This document shows, piece after piece, positions 22,788 to 35,109 of a stretch of 64,000 bases of DNA. The notes under the pieces are model-generated. The model saw nothing but the letters and a program-made list of their open reading frames with translations. It made no database searches and was not told the DNA's origin. The stretch comes from Sphagnum compactum (lineage: Eukaryota > Bryophyta > Sphagnopsida > Sphagnales): assembly GCA_965153455.1 (NCBI GenBank), contig OZ234494.1, positions 5,394,001 to 5,458,000 of the forward strand. The letters run 5' to 3'. The stretch's first letter is position 1. Every line of letters starts with the position of its first letter. A program made the position numbers and the translations under genes.

Positions 22788-25606
22788 ATGGCACCACAAT
22801 TTCCTGCAGAGGCGATGTACCAGCTGGAAGCTGCAGAACATGGAGGATCTGCATATGTCGAGGAGGTGCACGCCGTCGTCACATTTGACCTAATTGGGAA
22901 TACCACAACCGCCGCTGATCACGAAATTGCGACCTTGGAGCAGCAGCAGCCTGAGATTATAACGAACCCGCGAGCTGATTCTCATGATCCTGTTGACGAT
23001 GATGCTGAATTGCAGCACCAGCTTAATGCGGTCCATGATCCAGCAGCCCTGTCTTCCGTACCAGAGGATGGTCCGGCGCTCGCTCATGTGCCGGAGCTTC
23101 CACGTGAGGCAATGAACCCTGCTGCAGATTCTGCACAACTTGGAGGGTCTGAGGAAGCCGTGGCCTCTGAGGCTGCTAGGCAGATTGAAGAAAGGGTATA
23201 TGAATTCCCCACTAAGTTCCCTTCATTGAAATCTCATTCTCTGAAAATCCTCTTTCATGCAATTGTTGGGTACGGCTGGACATGGATCTTGCGACCGACC
23301 ATGCATTCATGATGAGCGGGTTTGTTTCTTTTGCAGAGAGAACAGGCTATAGTCGAGCTAGGCAATTGGTTCGATGAAACGGAGTGGCCGGCTCTCAATT
23401 CAAGCCGCCGGACTCATGACCCTGCAGAGTCCAAGATGCCAGTGGCGCAACCTGTGATCACATCAATGACTCAGGAAAAGAATCCAGGATTACAAGCCGA
23501 GGTGGAAAAGCTCCGAGGAGATCGTGTGAGCAACGCTGCAATATTCCAGGCGAAGAAGACAGAAACTTCGACAAAGGACGGATCTACACTAGTATCCGGG
23601 AGCCTGGTACATCAGCAGCCAGGGTCATCACATGAGATCACCCCAAACCAGATGTCCTTGGATTCGTTGCAGTCACGTGTGATGGAGTTGACAAGGAAGC
23701 TACGAGAAGCTAAGGAGAAAGCCAAACAGCTGGTGGGTACTTCTGCAGGAGCATACTGTGTTGCTGTAGTACTTTAGGAATTCATATCTACTAGTTCCAT
23801 TGCTGCTAGCTGCATTGAAAACAGAACTACTAGAGTCTAGCTCACCATGTCTCATGTAGTGTCATCCTGTGGGGAGAAGTTTCATGAACGGTTTATGATC
23901 ATGAACTTGTTTCTGTTGCTGATAATTCATTTCCTCATGTCGAGACCTAGTTCAGAAGCTGGTGAGAAGTGTCTTCATACATGTATGTGTGCTGCAGAGT
24001 TCGAGCCTAGCTAATGAACAACGAAGAACAGCAAAAGCTTGTGAGGAAATCTCATGGCTGAAGGAAAAGCTGGCCAAGTTACATGCTTCTCAAGCTCAAG
24101 AAGTATAAAATATACATGACCTTCTTCTTCTTCGTGCAATTCCTAATTTCCAGATCTAGTTCAACTTGAAAACCTACGTAGCTCAAGGATTTTCAAACAG
24201 CAATTAGCTAGCTGTGATGGGTGTATTGTTAATAAAGATGCTAAGACTGCTTAATCTAATCTATATTGCTTCTAATTAAGGGAAATGTGTAACTAATTAT
24301 GTGGGAGGCTGGATCTAAGAGGTTACTTCCAGCTACATTGAGCTTGATTCCTTTGGTTGTGCACATGATGTGTATGTAGCAGCAACCTGCTAAGATTGCT
24401 GCAATGATACAAAGGCTCCGTATGGCTGAGTGTGAAGTTGTTTCTTCACGCAGATCAGTCTCCTACTATGAGGTAAATAATATTGTAGCTCACAGACTAT
24501 AACTTAGAAACCAGCTTGGCATGTAGAATGTAATTTGGATCCTTTTCAGAGCTCCCATTTACAATGAGCCCTGCAAGCTCTCCAGAGATGGAAAAGGCCA
24601 CAAATTTGTTCCGGTAAATTCAACCTTCAAGATGTATATCATAAAGCAATGCCACATGATGTATATGTATATGTCCATATTGTGTAATTTTTGTTCATGA
24701 GCTGAGATCGGGATGGCTTGGCATTTTTAGAACCAACTGAAGACTATGGAAAGCCAGAACTCAAAGCAAAAGGAGAACAAAGAGTTGCAGGATTCAAGTA
24801 AGAACTGCAGCCTGAATCTTAAGAGGAAGGAGAAAGATCAGTTGCAACTGCAGAAGGTTGCAGAGTCTGAGAAGCAGCAGCAGCTGGATGCAGCAGCTAA
24901 GGGGAAGAGTGTAAAACTGGTAAGTGGCCTAATCATTCAGGCCCACCTAATTAAGCTTTTGATGTAATTAAGAAGCTATATTGGTCTGCAGTGATCAGCT
25001 CTTCATCTTCAATTTGTGCAATCAGTCAATATCTTGATGCACATGATCATATAGTAGTAGCAATATACATCTTGGCATGTGAGGAAAGATGAATTAATTA
25101 TACTGAGAATAGTCAATTGATTTAAGATTGAGTAGACTGAGTGTACATGTATGCATTAGTACTAATTTGTTGTTCCTTTTGTAATTGTGCAAAGTTTGAA
25201 CATCATGATTCTAGACTGATCCAAATTACAAGTTTTGCTTAATTACAAATTAATTTTTGTGGGTTTGATCAAGGTGGAGAGATCTGGAACAATGAGCAAG
25301 ACTTCTTCCAGTGTTATTCACAACAAAGCCACCAGCAGCTCTGCAACAGCTGTGAGTACAGTGTGTGGCCCATCAAATGGGAAGAAAGGTTCTAAGAAAT
25401 CAAAGTCTAAGACCCAGTGCAAAACTGACGATAAATTCAATGTGGAGGATGCCCTTGCTTTCATCAATGAAAAGGGCCCAGCTAGAAAGAAAGCAAATGA
25501 AGGTCCCCAGGGAAGTTCTTTCTTTCTTGCTGCTGGCATCTCAGTTGTCCTGATTTCCATTTTCATTGCAATTTTCATTATTGGCTCAGGAGCTTCACTG
25601 AACTGA
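22788..25606 (+). CDS. Coiled-coil, C-terminally tail-anchored membrane protein (536 aa), family unknown
   Basis: Seven coding exons: 22788-23195, 23337-23732, 23998-24102, 24380-24472, 24527-24613, 24731-24919 and 25274-25606. All join in phase 0 with GT..AG borders (for example AAACTG|GTAAGT at 24919). The start ATG sits in ACCATGGCA, a good plant context. Residues 1-240 are acidic and low in order. Heptad-rich segments follow at about 245-330 and 364-425 (for example SRVMELTRKLREAKEKAKQL). A basic patch GKKGSKKSKSK is at about 461-471. The last 28 residues are a hydrophobic span (about 509-530) and a short tail GSGASLN, so the protein is probably tail-anchored with its bulk in the cytosol. 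Exon 5 is the weak point: the better acceptor (24549) breaks the frame, so 24526 was chosen. The layout recalls plant nuclear-envelope or organelle-surface coiled-coil proteins, but no family signature was seen. Confidence 0.78.
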
Positions 25607-25621
25607 TGATGATTCCACATT

Positions 25622-25627
25622 TAATAA
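25622..25627 (+). terminator. Poly(A) signal AATAAA
   Basis: The canonical hexamer AATAAA lies 16 bases after the stop codon of the tail-anchored protein gene, in an AT-rich context. It is close to the stop, so a more distal signal may also be used. Confidence 0.45.
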
Positions 25628-25629
25628 AT

Positions 25630-27960
25630 AGAGATATCAGAAGAACTACTGTTTGGTTTTTCTAATACCTCTATAATGTCAGAAGGTGTCCAGATCTGTT
25701 GCATAGTGCCACAAGATACAATAGATTTCCCAAATGATGGACCTTATGAGGACAATGGACATACATAACATGATACATAATTTAGGGTCTACTGATAGCA
25801 GAAAACAATATATGGATTTTAAACTCCAATTGCAATTGTAGATGGACATATTATGGTATATATCATGTTGCACAACTCAAGCTCCTTCTTTGTGTCCTAT
25901 TAGGTAATGCAGTTAAATCTGTACATTTAGCTTGAGTTTTACCTTGATGAGAGGAAGTGTGCAAAAATGGGAGTTTGGAACTATCCAAATCAAGTGTGAA
26001 AATAGGAAAACATAAACAAAAATTGAAGAAATTGTAACACAGGAAAATTCAAAGAGAAATCTTTGAAGATTGGAACTTAGATGGCCTGAAGGAAAAATGA
26101 ATGAGAAGGTCATTTCCACAATGGATCAAATTGCAAAGTTTGCATAGTTTAGAACAAATTATAGTTAGCCTCTATATTTTAGAAAACTTGTGGACTCTTT
26201 CCTGAATTTTCACATATTATTCACAATTATCCTTGTCGAATTTTTTAAAAAAAAATTGGAATCTTCAAATTGCCATGGTTATAAAGGTGCCCACCCCACC
26301 AAACAAACCAACAACATAAGTTACTGTGAACATTTAATTAAATTTGTTCTTTCCCTAGCAACCCTTTGAATTTTGTGCAAACAAATGTTTTTAACCATGA
26401 TATGGTAAAAGGCCACAATTCAGATTCAAGATGAACCCTAGGATGTTCATTAAACTACACCTAAAGATAGCTTTCTCTTATAGACTATGTAGTATTTAGA
26501 TATTTTACAAATTGTGCATCATTAGATTTAAAGGTTGCACCATGAAAAAAACTTTGAAACTTGTAGTCGTTGTAAATTTTGCAAGGGAATCTAGGTATTA
26601 GAATATTGGACCCCATGAAGTTTCACAACTTTCCCATTGAACTAGTGAGCATAAACTAGAGGCAAAATGTTCAAACAATGTATCACATTGACTGTGCTGT
26701 TGGAGTGCTCAATGTTGCGACATTTAGTGGTAAGGTCTACCTAGGATTTTAGTGTTTCTATTGTGTTCATGGAAAGAATTTCAAAAGCTCTTTGTTTTTC
26801 AAAGCTTCAAGATCAATTGTGTTCTTTAGTAAAGACGTTACAAATTCAGACACAAGCATGACAAAATGCATAAGTTCTTCCTTTCCCAAAGTATTATTCT
26901 TTTCAAACTTTTTTTTTCATGTTTTGTTCTAGGTTTTTCCTTGAAATTCATGAGATTTCCTCACTTTTGCATCCATTACTTGGTTTTAAAATGTAGCTAC
27001 CTAGAATTTAAATTTTTTTTTGCTTTTGTATTTGATGCTAGAAAAAAAAAGTTGAAAGTTGAAAGTTGTGAGTTCATGTTTAATTGCAACTTTTTCATTT
27101 CTTCTTTCCCACATCATAGTTGTGATCTAGGCGATTATGAAAAAATCAAGTTGGTTTCAACAATTCATTACGACAACATTTTAGTTTATTTATGACTTGT
27201 AAGTAAATTTAGATTTTCTACTTTTGGTGTTGTATTTGCATACCTTTAGGATGCACTTACTAAAGGTTGTAGTAATTTGTATGATTATTTTTTTTGCTCC
27301 ATTGCTTTTTTTATTTCAATATTTGTGATTTGCTTGTTAGGTTAATCTGGTGTTTTTATATATCAACACTACATTGTAAAAGACCTGTGTCATCTATTGT
27401 GATTACAAAATTTATCAAAGTTAAGGTTTGGGGTTTAAGATATCAAAACTTTGTCTAAGGTTTTATGTCTAGGTTTTACATCAATTTGTTACACATTTCA
27501 AAGTAATAACATACATTAAAAATGATCATATATGGTTTATTTAATATGATAAACACATCCAAAAATTTATGGCATGACCAAAATGCCTAAAATGTGAAAG
27601 ATTATAAATCCACTTTACTTGTTGGTAAGGATCACCAATTGATATACTTTACCATATTTTCATCTTTTTAAAACTTTTATGTTGTAGAGTTCACTTTGCC
27701 TAGATTTCTTTATATGCTAGCACGCATTTTTTTCATATCAATGCAAATTATTCTTATTTTAAATTTTCTGCCTTAAAACTAATGATTTTCTTAGCATCAT
27801 GACCAATTCTTTGAAAAATCTTATTCATTAACCATGAAATAATTTTCATGTTTCTTGTAAGTTTAACCAAGTCCAAAGCATTCATCACCAACAATGTATG
27901 AACCTCACGAATCCCCACCCTCTCAATATACAATATTTAATCTAAATATTTTTACTTTAG
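25630..27960. other. AT-rich intergenic sequence, nothing recognised
   Basis: No coding frame, terminal repeat or element domain was recognised. The open frame at 26866-27195 is phenylalanine-rich low-complexity sequence and is not supported as a gene. Confidence 0.4.
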
Positions 27961-27974
27961 ATAATACAATATAA

Positions 27975-28835
27975 TAGCACCTAGTGGCCACCAGGTGCAA
28001 TTTAAAAATTGCAAACAACATCTGGCAACCACTAGGTGCCCATATCATTGAAGAACGCATGACTTCTTATAGTAAAAAAACATGGAAAAAAACACTTAAT
28101 GGCCATTAAATGCCCTTTTCGTTGACAAATAGAAACAATGGAAACTAATGACCACTAAGTTTGTTTCTAGTCAACAATGAAAAAAGAAAGGCACTTGGTG
28201 TCCCCCAAGTGTAATTCTCATCGACAAAGAGGAAAAAAAGGCACTAGGTGACCACTAGGTGTTATTAGTCATTGACAAAGGGGAAAAAAAGCCATTAGGT
28301 GGGCACTAGGTGCCATTCTTGTCAACGATGAAAAAAAAAAAAGGGCACTTGGTGGCCATTAAGTGCCTTCCTAATCCTCAAAGATAAAAGAAGACATTTG
28401 GTGACCATTAGGTGCTTTTCTAATCGACAAAGAAAGAAAAAGGCATTTGATGGCCACCAGGTGCCATTCTCGTCAACAACCAAAAAAGAAAAGCATTTGG
28501 TGGCCATCAAGTGCCCTTCCAGTTGACAATGAGGAAAAAAGGGACGTGGTGGCAACTAAGTGCCCTCATAATCCATAAAAGAGCAAATGAAAAAAAAATT
28601 GATAATGAGAAAAAAAACACATGGTGGGCACCAAGTGCCTTTCTCATCAATGAAGATGAAGAAAAAACACTTGGTGGCCATAAGTGTCGCTTTAATTGAC
28701 GACAAGGGAATAAATGACTTGATGGCCACCAAGTGCCCTTCTTGTCCATGAAGAAAAAAATGGGACCTAATGGCCACCATGGGTTCCTTTAGTCAAGAAA
28801 AAAAAAGACCTAGTGGGCACTAGGTACCAATAAGT
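27975..28835. repeat. Palindromic minisatellite, about 17 units of about 50 bp
   Basis: A unit of the form AAAA(A/G)GGCACTTGGTGGCCACC then AAGTGCC(c/a)TTCTCGTCAACGA recurs about 17 times at 48-52 bp spacing (one interval near 28600 is longer). In each unit CACTTGGTGG is followed by CCACCAAGTG, an imperfect 20-bp palindrome. Units differ by point changes, often in pairs that keep the palindrome. Isolated relatives of the core occur near 51.80, 52.19 and 53.46 kb. The open frames on the minus strand here merely translate the repeat; 50 bp is not a multiple of three, so they shift frame from unit to unit. Confidence 0.9.
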
Positions 28836-28949
28836 TGAAAAGGTTTTATTGCGATTAATATTGAAAAATTTCCAAAAGAATAGTTAGTTGGATGTGAATT
28901 GTTCTAAAAAAGTCTAACCAAAAATCCTTCAAACCTTGTATCCAAGGTC

Positions 28950-29370
28950 TTGGGTACATATGCGGGTTTGGATGAAGCGGTTTCTAAAACGAATCTTGGA
29001 AGCTGGGAGACAATTTCATCTATTGCCTCATGGGGCATTGAATTGATGAGTCCAACAAACCCCATTTTTGAATTCCATGTCATAATTGGGAGTGGAATTG
29101 ATGTACTTCACCGAGCCAAGGTGACAAACTTGCAAGAGTACTCACAAAATTTGTGGAGGGTGCTTGTGCATATATTCAACCCATTGAAAAAAAAGACCTT
29201 TCCAAAATTAGTTTATGATCCGAAGAGACAAAATGAAACCAATCTTGTTTACAACCGTTGAGCATAGGAAAATGGCTTCAACATAAAAAACCTTATAGAG
29301 TTAATACGGAAAGATCTCAAGGGGAGGATGAAAGCACATTACAACAGGGCCATTTTGAGCACTTTCATAA
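28950..29370 (+). pseudogene. Possible protein-coding relic, unidentified
   Basis: An open frame (28950-29261) continues past two stops to about 29370 with protein-like composition: LWRVLVHIFNPLKKKTFPKL, YDPKRQNETNL, then IELIRKDLKGRMKAHYNRAI. I do not recognise the family. It directly follows the palindromic minisatellite. It may be an element or host-gene fragment. Confidence 0.35.
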
Positions 29371-30048
29371 CATGTATGTAAAATACATTTTTGCAAAATG
29401 TATTGTATTTAAGTTTTTGTTTCACTTTTAGTGTTTGGGCTTGATATTTTGATTTTCACAAAATTAATGATATCTAATATTATTTGGAATAAATAAATAA
29501 ATTTTAAAAGCTTAAATTCAAGGAATAATGAGTATATTTATGGTATATATAATATAATAAAACATGTTTTTATTTTTGGACTACACTAAGTTTGGGTTTG
29601 AATTAGTTAACCAAAAAATGTTTGAAATGAAATTTTAAAAAATTACCCACCTCACATATCTTGTCATTTTCCATTTTAAAATGATAGTTTGTCAAAATGT
29701 TAATTTATCACATACTTATGGTCATTGCCCCCAAAAACACCCATTTGTAATATGATAATTATCAAAATTTTCACATGACTCACAAACTTATTCCAATCAT
29801 ATGGAATCATAATGTTTAATAAATATTACAAATTTCATAAAGACTAAAAATCATTTCAATCAATTTTTGAGTATATTTGCATTTTTTAGTACATAATGAC
29901 ATACATTTTTTTGCTATTAATATACTTTGGAATCACACAATATAAGTTAGAAAAAAAATTCCTAAAAAAATCCCCCCCCAAATAGTATGCTTTCGCCTGG
30001 GAAAAGGGATGAGATGAAAGCAATAGTTGATGTGGATAAAGAGGAAGA
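29371..30048. other. AT-rich intergenic sequence
   Basis: Nothing recognised. A C8 run lies near 29972. Confidence 0.4.
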
Positions 30049-30049
30049 G

Positions 30050-31322
30050 GGTCTAAAGTTTTTGTGGTGTACCAAAATCTTGTCATAGTGTCACCATTTT
30101 TTATCTTTTTTACCTAGTCCTTTTTTATCATGTAAAAACACATTTATGGGGGTGAAATCATGATAAAGTGTACAATTAAAAGAACTTACTAATCTTGTCA
30201 AGTGAACAAAAAGTAGGATCAAAACCCATCACAAAATTGTTATACATTCAATTATTTTGAATGATAAATAACAAAATATTTTTTCATTATTATGCATTAA
30301 TTTAAATTTTTTTCATTATAAAAACAAGTTCAAGTATACTTTTAAAAATTCAAGTAGCTTTTAAAACCTAATTTTTGTAATGTCACATTTGATTCAAGTA
30401 TGTGTTAAGTATATTCTACCTAAAAAAAAATACATTTGTTTTTTGATGAGGCCCTTGAATATATAATGATCTTTATGTTACAACTTCATGAATACATGTA
30501 TATTTCATTAAATTTTCTAATGAAAAAGTAGGTTTGAACACCATATTGACCAGTCAATTTCAAACCTACTTATTGCCTATTTTTATTATTCCAATTTTTT
30601 AAAAATTTTGTAGTTGATTTACAATAAACCCAATTGAAAGCTCAATATTTTTCAAATGAAATTTAAATAAAATTTGAATATACTTTGTTATGTTTTTGTG
30701 AAAAATTGTTTATTTTTTAACTTGATTTTTTTTGACAATGTTTTTAATATACTTTACCATGTTTCCACCCATGGATGATTATGATGAAATCTATAATTGT
30801 AACATGGTCTAAAATACAATCCTTTTGAAATATTTGACAACATTTTATTCATTATTTTTTATGGGGATCAAAATGTATGGTAAAAAAGAAATGTAAAAAA
30901 GACTAGGCCTTTTTCCTCCTGTGTGGTACACCTTAAAGGATTTTCACTTAAAAGAAAATTGTCCCACCATCCCATTTACTTGTTGTGCATGTGGAAAGCT
31001 CAATGACTATGTAAAAACCCATCAAGAAAACAAAAAAAGAAAAGACGGTAAGGTGAAAATCTTTTAAGGTGTATCACATCAGACGTAAAGGACCTAGTTT
31101 TCATTGAAGTTTTTTTTAACCTTATATCTTGATCCCCATAAAAAAAATTATGACTCAAAAGTTGTCCAAAATTTTAGAATGATTATATTTTAAACCATTA
31201 AAATTTCATTATAATCATCCATACATGTGTCTTTACATGATAAAGAAAGATTGAATAAAAAAGACAGAAATAGGTGATGTTGTGACAAGATTTGGGTACA
31301 TGTTAAAAAATTTGGATCCGGT
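30050..31322. mobile_element. Foldback (long inverted repeat) element interrupted by a nested MITE
   Basis: The right arm (about 31045-31322) is complementary to the left arm, which is split into about 30050-30149 and 30771-30960. Shared words in order are GTGAAAATC.TTTAAGGTGTA.CACA, TTTTGATCCCCATAAAAAA, ATAATCATCCAT, TTTACATGATAAA, AAAAAAGA.A and TGACAAGATTT. The loop is about 85 bp. The 621-bp interruption of the left arm is a separate insertion. No coding capacity. Confidence 0.75.
30150..30770. mobile_element. 621-bp MITE nested in the foldback arm
   Basis: The ends are imperfect inverted repeats: GGGTGAAATCATGATAAAGT (left) against the reverse complement of the right end, GGGTGGAAACATGGTAAAGT. 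The 4-bp duplication ATGG flanks it (30146-30149, 30771-30774). The opposite foldback arm preserves the empty site with a single ATGG, which confirms the boundaries from the sequence itself. The superfamily is not clear from a 4-bp duplication. Confidence 0.75.
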
Positions 31323-31847
31323 AGAAGAAAAGAAGGAGAAGATAATTTCAAAGATCTTGTCTTTCAAACACCTACGCCATTCAATGCTGCCAATTGTAAG
31401 TTAGTTGACGAAACAATAAGGGGGGAATATGGTGACCTCTTCCCACATGGGAATAAACCAATTGTGGGGGTCAAAATTCCCATTCATCGATTTTTTCTCG
31501 TGCTAAGATGGATTGCATATCGTCCTTTTTGAGAGAGACACAAAGATGAAATAAAATTTAAAATATTGCAATATAATTCAATTGAATACATTTGCCCCAT
31601 TTTTGTTTTACTAATTGACCTTGATAATCTAGACAAAATTACAAGGGAGAAGCCAAAGTCGTGTGCGAATCAAGTATGTAATAATTTAAAATAAAATATA
31701 AGGTGGTTTTAATATGTATTTATTAAAAAACTAGATAATAATAATATTATAAAAAAGGTTCCAAGACAATTATTTAATTAATATCTCCTAAAAGGGTTGT
31801 TTGACGCATGTAGATGTCAAACTTTACACTAAGTGTCCCTCCGAGAC

Positions 31848-34800
31848 AACAATTTGGGTATCATTGACATGTTCATAAGGTTACATCCAGCTAAATGGAT
31901 GATGACCTCAAAATCCATACGATTCCATCCTTCTACAAAACAATAGCTTTGCAACAAAATGACGCCAAATTTTCACCTTTGTTTCAAGTGTATATGTAGT
32001 CAACCACTTTCACATGTGGAAATTTGGCTAAATTTAGCCCAAAACAATGCAGCTGCAAACATAACCGTTGAGATCCTGATTAAGTCTAGAAATTGCATTT
32101 CAAAATATATCAATGCTATCATTTTTCCTGAAAAAAATTAAATTATCTAAAATTATTTCGAAAATTTCCGTGCACAAACATTTGTTTCAAAGCATTTTTA
32201 AAGGATTTTTTTTAAAAACTTCAAAATATTTATGTGCACAAAGTTATATAAATTGCAGCCTTTAATTTTTTAACAAACTGGTGCAAAACTGCACCCAAAA
32301 AGGTTAAAAGAAGAATATATTTTCACAGATTCTTCAAAATCTCCCCAAATTTAATCACATCCCACAAAAGAGTTCACCAGATTTAGACAGGTTCTTAGTG
32401 TTAAGTCAGGTTTTTCTCCTAGATTTTCTACTGTTTTGAGAGTTTTCCAATAACTTGTCTCCATCAATGTTAAATCCTTTTTGGGATGATCACCACTGGT
32501 GCTCCATCACCAAAATGGAAAAAAAGAAAGGAAAAAAAGGTTGATAAACTGTGAACTCCCTTCTTCTAGACAAAACAATTGACTACACTTGAAGAAAAGA
32601 GAGCAAAAGAATGTCCATAACTAATTCTGTATGATGAATTGGAAGCTGCAGCAGCATGTATTGGGATCTCCAAATCATGAGAGACGTCAAGCCTATGTTC
32701 CAAAGTTTGACAAACCCGATCTTCAAAGCTATGTGAAGCTCAGCCCTCGGCCAATGAGCTTGAGTTGGGGTCCTCCAATGGTTTGTCGCGTTGGGTCTGC
32801 TGTTGTGCTTTAAAAAAAAACACAAGAACAAAACTATCTGAATATTATGATTCTGGTAAATTGAAGAGTACTCATATTCATGATGTTGCAGGAAGGAATG
32901 GAGTTTTCTCTAGACATGTCTAAGAACTCTGGAGTTTGCGTTTGAACTTAAATTCCTCCTTTCGAGTGCACTTGACACTTACAGTGTGTAGCACTCAATA
33001 ACTTGGTCTAGGTCATTTTTGAACTTGTCACATGTATGCACGGTTTTTTTTCAATTTTGTGATAATATCGAAAATTTGGCAAAGTTTTCTAAACATTAGC
33101 TAAAATTTGTCCCAAATTTTACACTAGAGAAAAACATTTATCCAAAATTTTCCCGAAATTTAAGAAGAAATCCGAAACATTTTATTGCAACTTCGGAACT
33201 TGTCAGCAAATTTTTCTTTGGGGCTGGAATCAAGTGCAAAATTTAGTGCTGTAATTACAATCATCATCTTGGAAGTGCACGCTTTGCGCAGTACGTCCAT
33301 TTCATTTGGTAGCCATTGGCAGCAGTAGGCGGCGGTAGGCGCAAGCTACGAACGTGCTAATAACAGGTAAGACAATTTGTAGACTGTCACATCTGTTAGT
33401 TATCGTCGTGTGCGACGCACGGACGACTGGTACGATGATGATAGGACAACGATAGATCGCTGTAACGCACCTGACGCACCACGTATATCGTAAGGGCTAT
33501 CTAAAATTGGTACACAATTGAAATCGATTGATGAATACGCGGGTGCGCGTGACCTTACCGACAGATGCGAACTTACCACGAAATTGGAACCCTAAGTACA
33601 CATTAGTCGAGTAGGATTTAAATTGCTGAATCTACACGTGCACTGATTAGCCGGATATAGCTTGTAAATTGATTAGCCAATTGAAGTTACCCGCAAAAGA
33701 GCTGTTGTCCAAGGTTTGTGCACTAATTATGCTACAAAAAGAGGCGACGTACAAGCTTTGCCGGACAGCACCAGTATGCATTTATGCAGCTGCAGTTTGA
33801 CGAGTTTCTCTTTGCAGCAAAAACGAGGACTATCCTCAACCTCCGGAGGCTGCATTTGGATTTTGCGTTGGCGTACAAACGGAGCACGAAGTAGCCTGAT
33901 TAACCGCATCATGATTCCTAGTGCATTGGATTTTCCGTTAGCGATAAAAGAGTCGCTCTGATCGACAACACGTTGTAAAATTTTGGTTTCTCTTCTGCAG
34001 TTGGACTCCAGGAAATGTGCCCAGGGATTGTGTAATTAATATTATTCAGTAGCCATGGACAAAGACCACGTATTCATTTACCATATCACATAAGGGTCGT
34101 ACATAGGGGAAAAATTTCTTGATTGCATTTTAGTATCAATCAGAGGATACGGAAAAGTTAGCCTCAGCACTTCCTTTACTGCCCAATTTTGGCCAAATTT
34201 CAACCTGAAAAGTAATATTTCGACCTCAACAAAGGAATTTCCAAGGAAAAGATGGCCCAAATTAGCCAGACTAAATTATTTTCTGGATGATGGCCACTTT
34301 GACTGCCTCAAAACATCCTTAAAAGAAACCCTGGTTAGCCTCATCAGGCGAGATCAGTTGTTTTTTTGGGGGCCACCGAAAATGGAGTATTTGGTCACAA
34401 GTTCCCTTTTTGAAGAAAATAAAGTCACGTACAAGGGTCAGAAAACTGTTTTCTCAGGGAGGCTTTTGCAACATTTATGCTTACTGGCTACGGTTTCAGG
34501 GATTCCTTGAAATAAAGGCGGCAGTTAAGTCAAATTCTACCTAGGGATGCTCGCCACCTGGCTCCGTTAACAAAGTGAAAGATACAAAACACTTATCAGG
34601 CTCGTTAAAAATGCTCATAATTCCACGTGCAGCAGCAGCAGCAACAGCGCTCATGATTGATGACAAAATTTTTGTTAAATATCAGCAGCTTTGCACAGAC
34701 CTAGTATTGCATGTATGGCTTTTCAGATCACCTGTGTTACGTTCCCAATAGATAATTAATTGAGGTTGAACTTCGAAATCTGAAGCTGGAATGTGATAAT

Positions 34801-35108
34801 CATTATAGCTTCTGCACGTGTGAGAATACGAGATCATCACACGAGAGTTCAAATTCTCCTAATTTCTTCTAAAGATGGACTATCTTTGCACCAGCATGTG
34901 AGAGAGATCACATGAGAGTTCAAATTTTCCTGATTTCTTCTAAATATGGAATATCTTTGCAGCAGCATGTGAGAGAGATCACACGAGTGTGCAAATAAAT
35001 TCATTGATTAGGGACCTTAATCAGGTGTGGCCAGCACCTGAATAGCTCATAATATCTGCATGCACAGAAAGAATGCATTCTACCCTTTCAAAACAAGTTT
35101 CCAACAAT
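31848..35108 (+). repeat. 3.3-kb direct duplication, copy A
   Basis: From about 31848 to 35108 the sequence aligns in the same orientation with 60735-64000. Differences are scattered substitutions and small indels, plus one insertion specific to this copy (about 32641-32886, ending in an A-rich tract). Its middle (33280-33960) is GC-rich and best conserved. An open frame around 33826-33950 keeps its frame in both copies except in a window bounded by compensating indels. No protein family was recognised in it. The copy lies beyond the 3' end of the minus-strand gene at 36.8-37.9 kb. Confidence 0.88.
34829..34995. repeat. About 79-bp tandem repeat within the duplication
   Basis: The block GAGATCATCACACGAGAGTT, CAAATTCTCCTAATTTCTTC, TAAAGATGGACTATCTTTGC, AGCATGTGAGAGA recurs once and starts a third time. 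The same array is present in copy B at about 63726-63890, so it predates the duplication. Confidence 0.8.
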
Positions 35109-35109
35109 A

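Noticed and set aside
27975-28835. Possible CRISPR-like array (regular palindromic repeats)
   Set aside because: Repeats and spacers are both related from unit to unit, the period is uniform tandem, and the context is a plant nuclear genome. It is a minisatellite.
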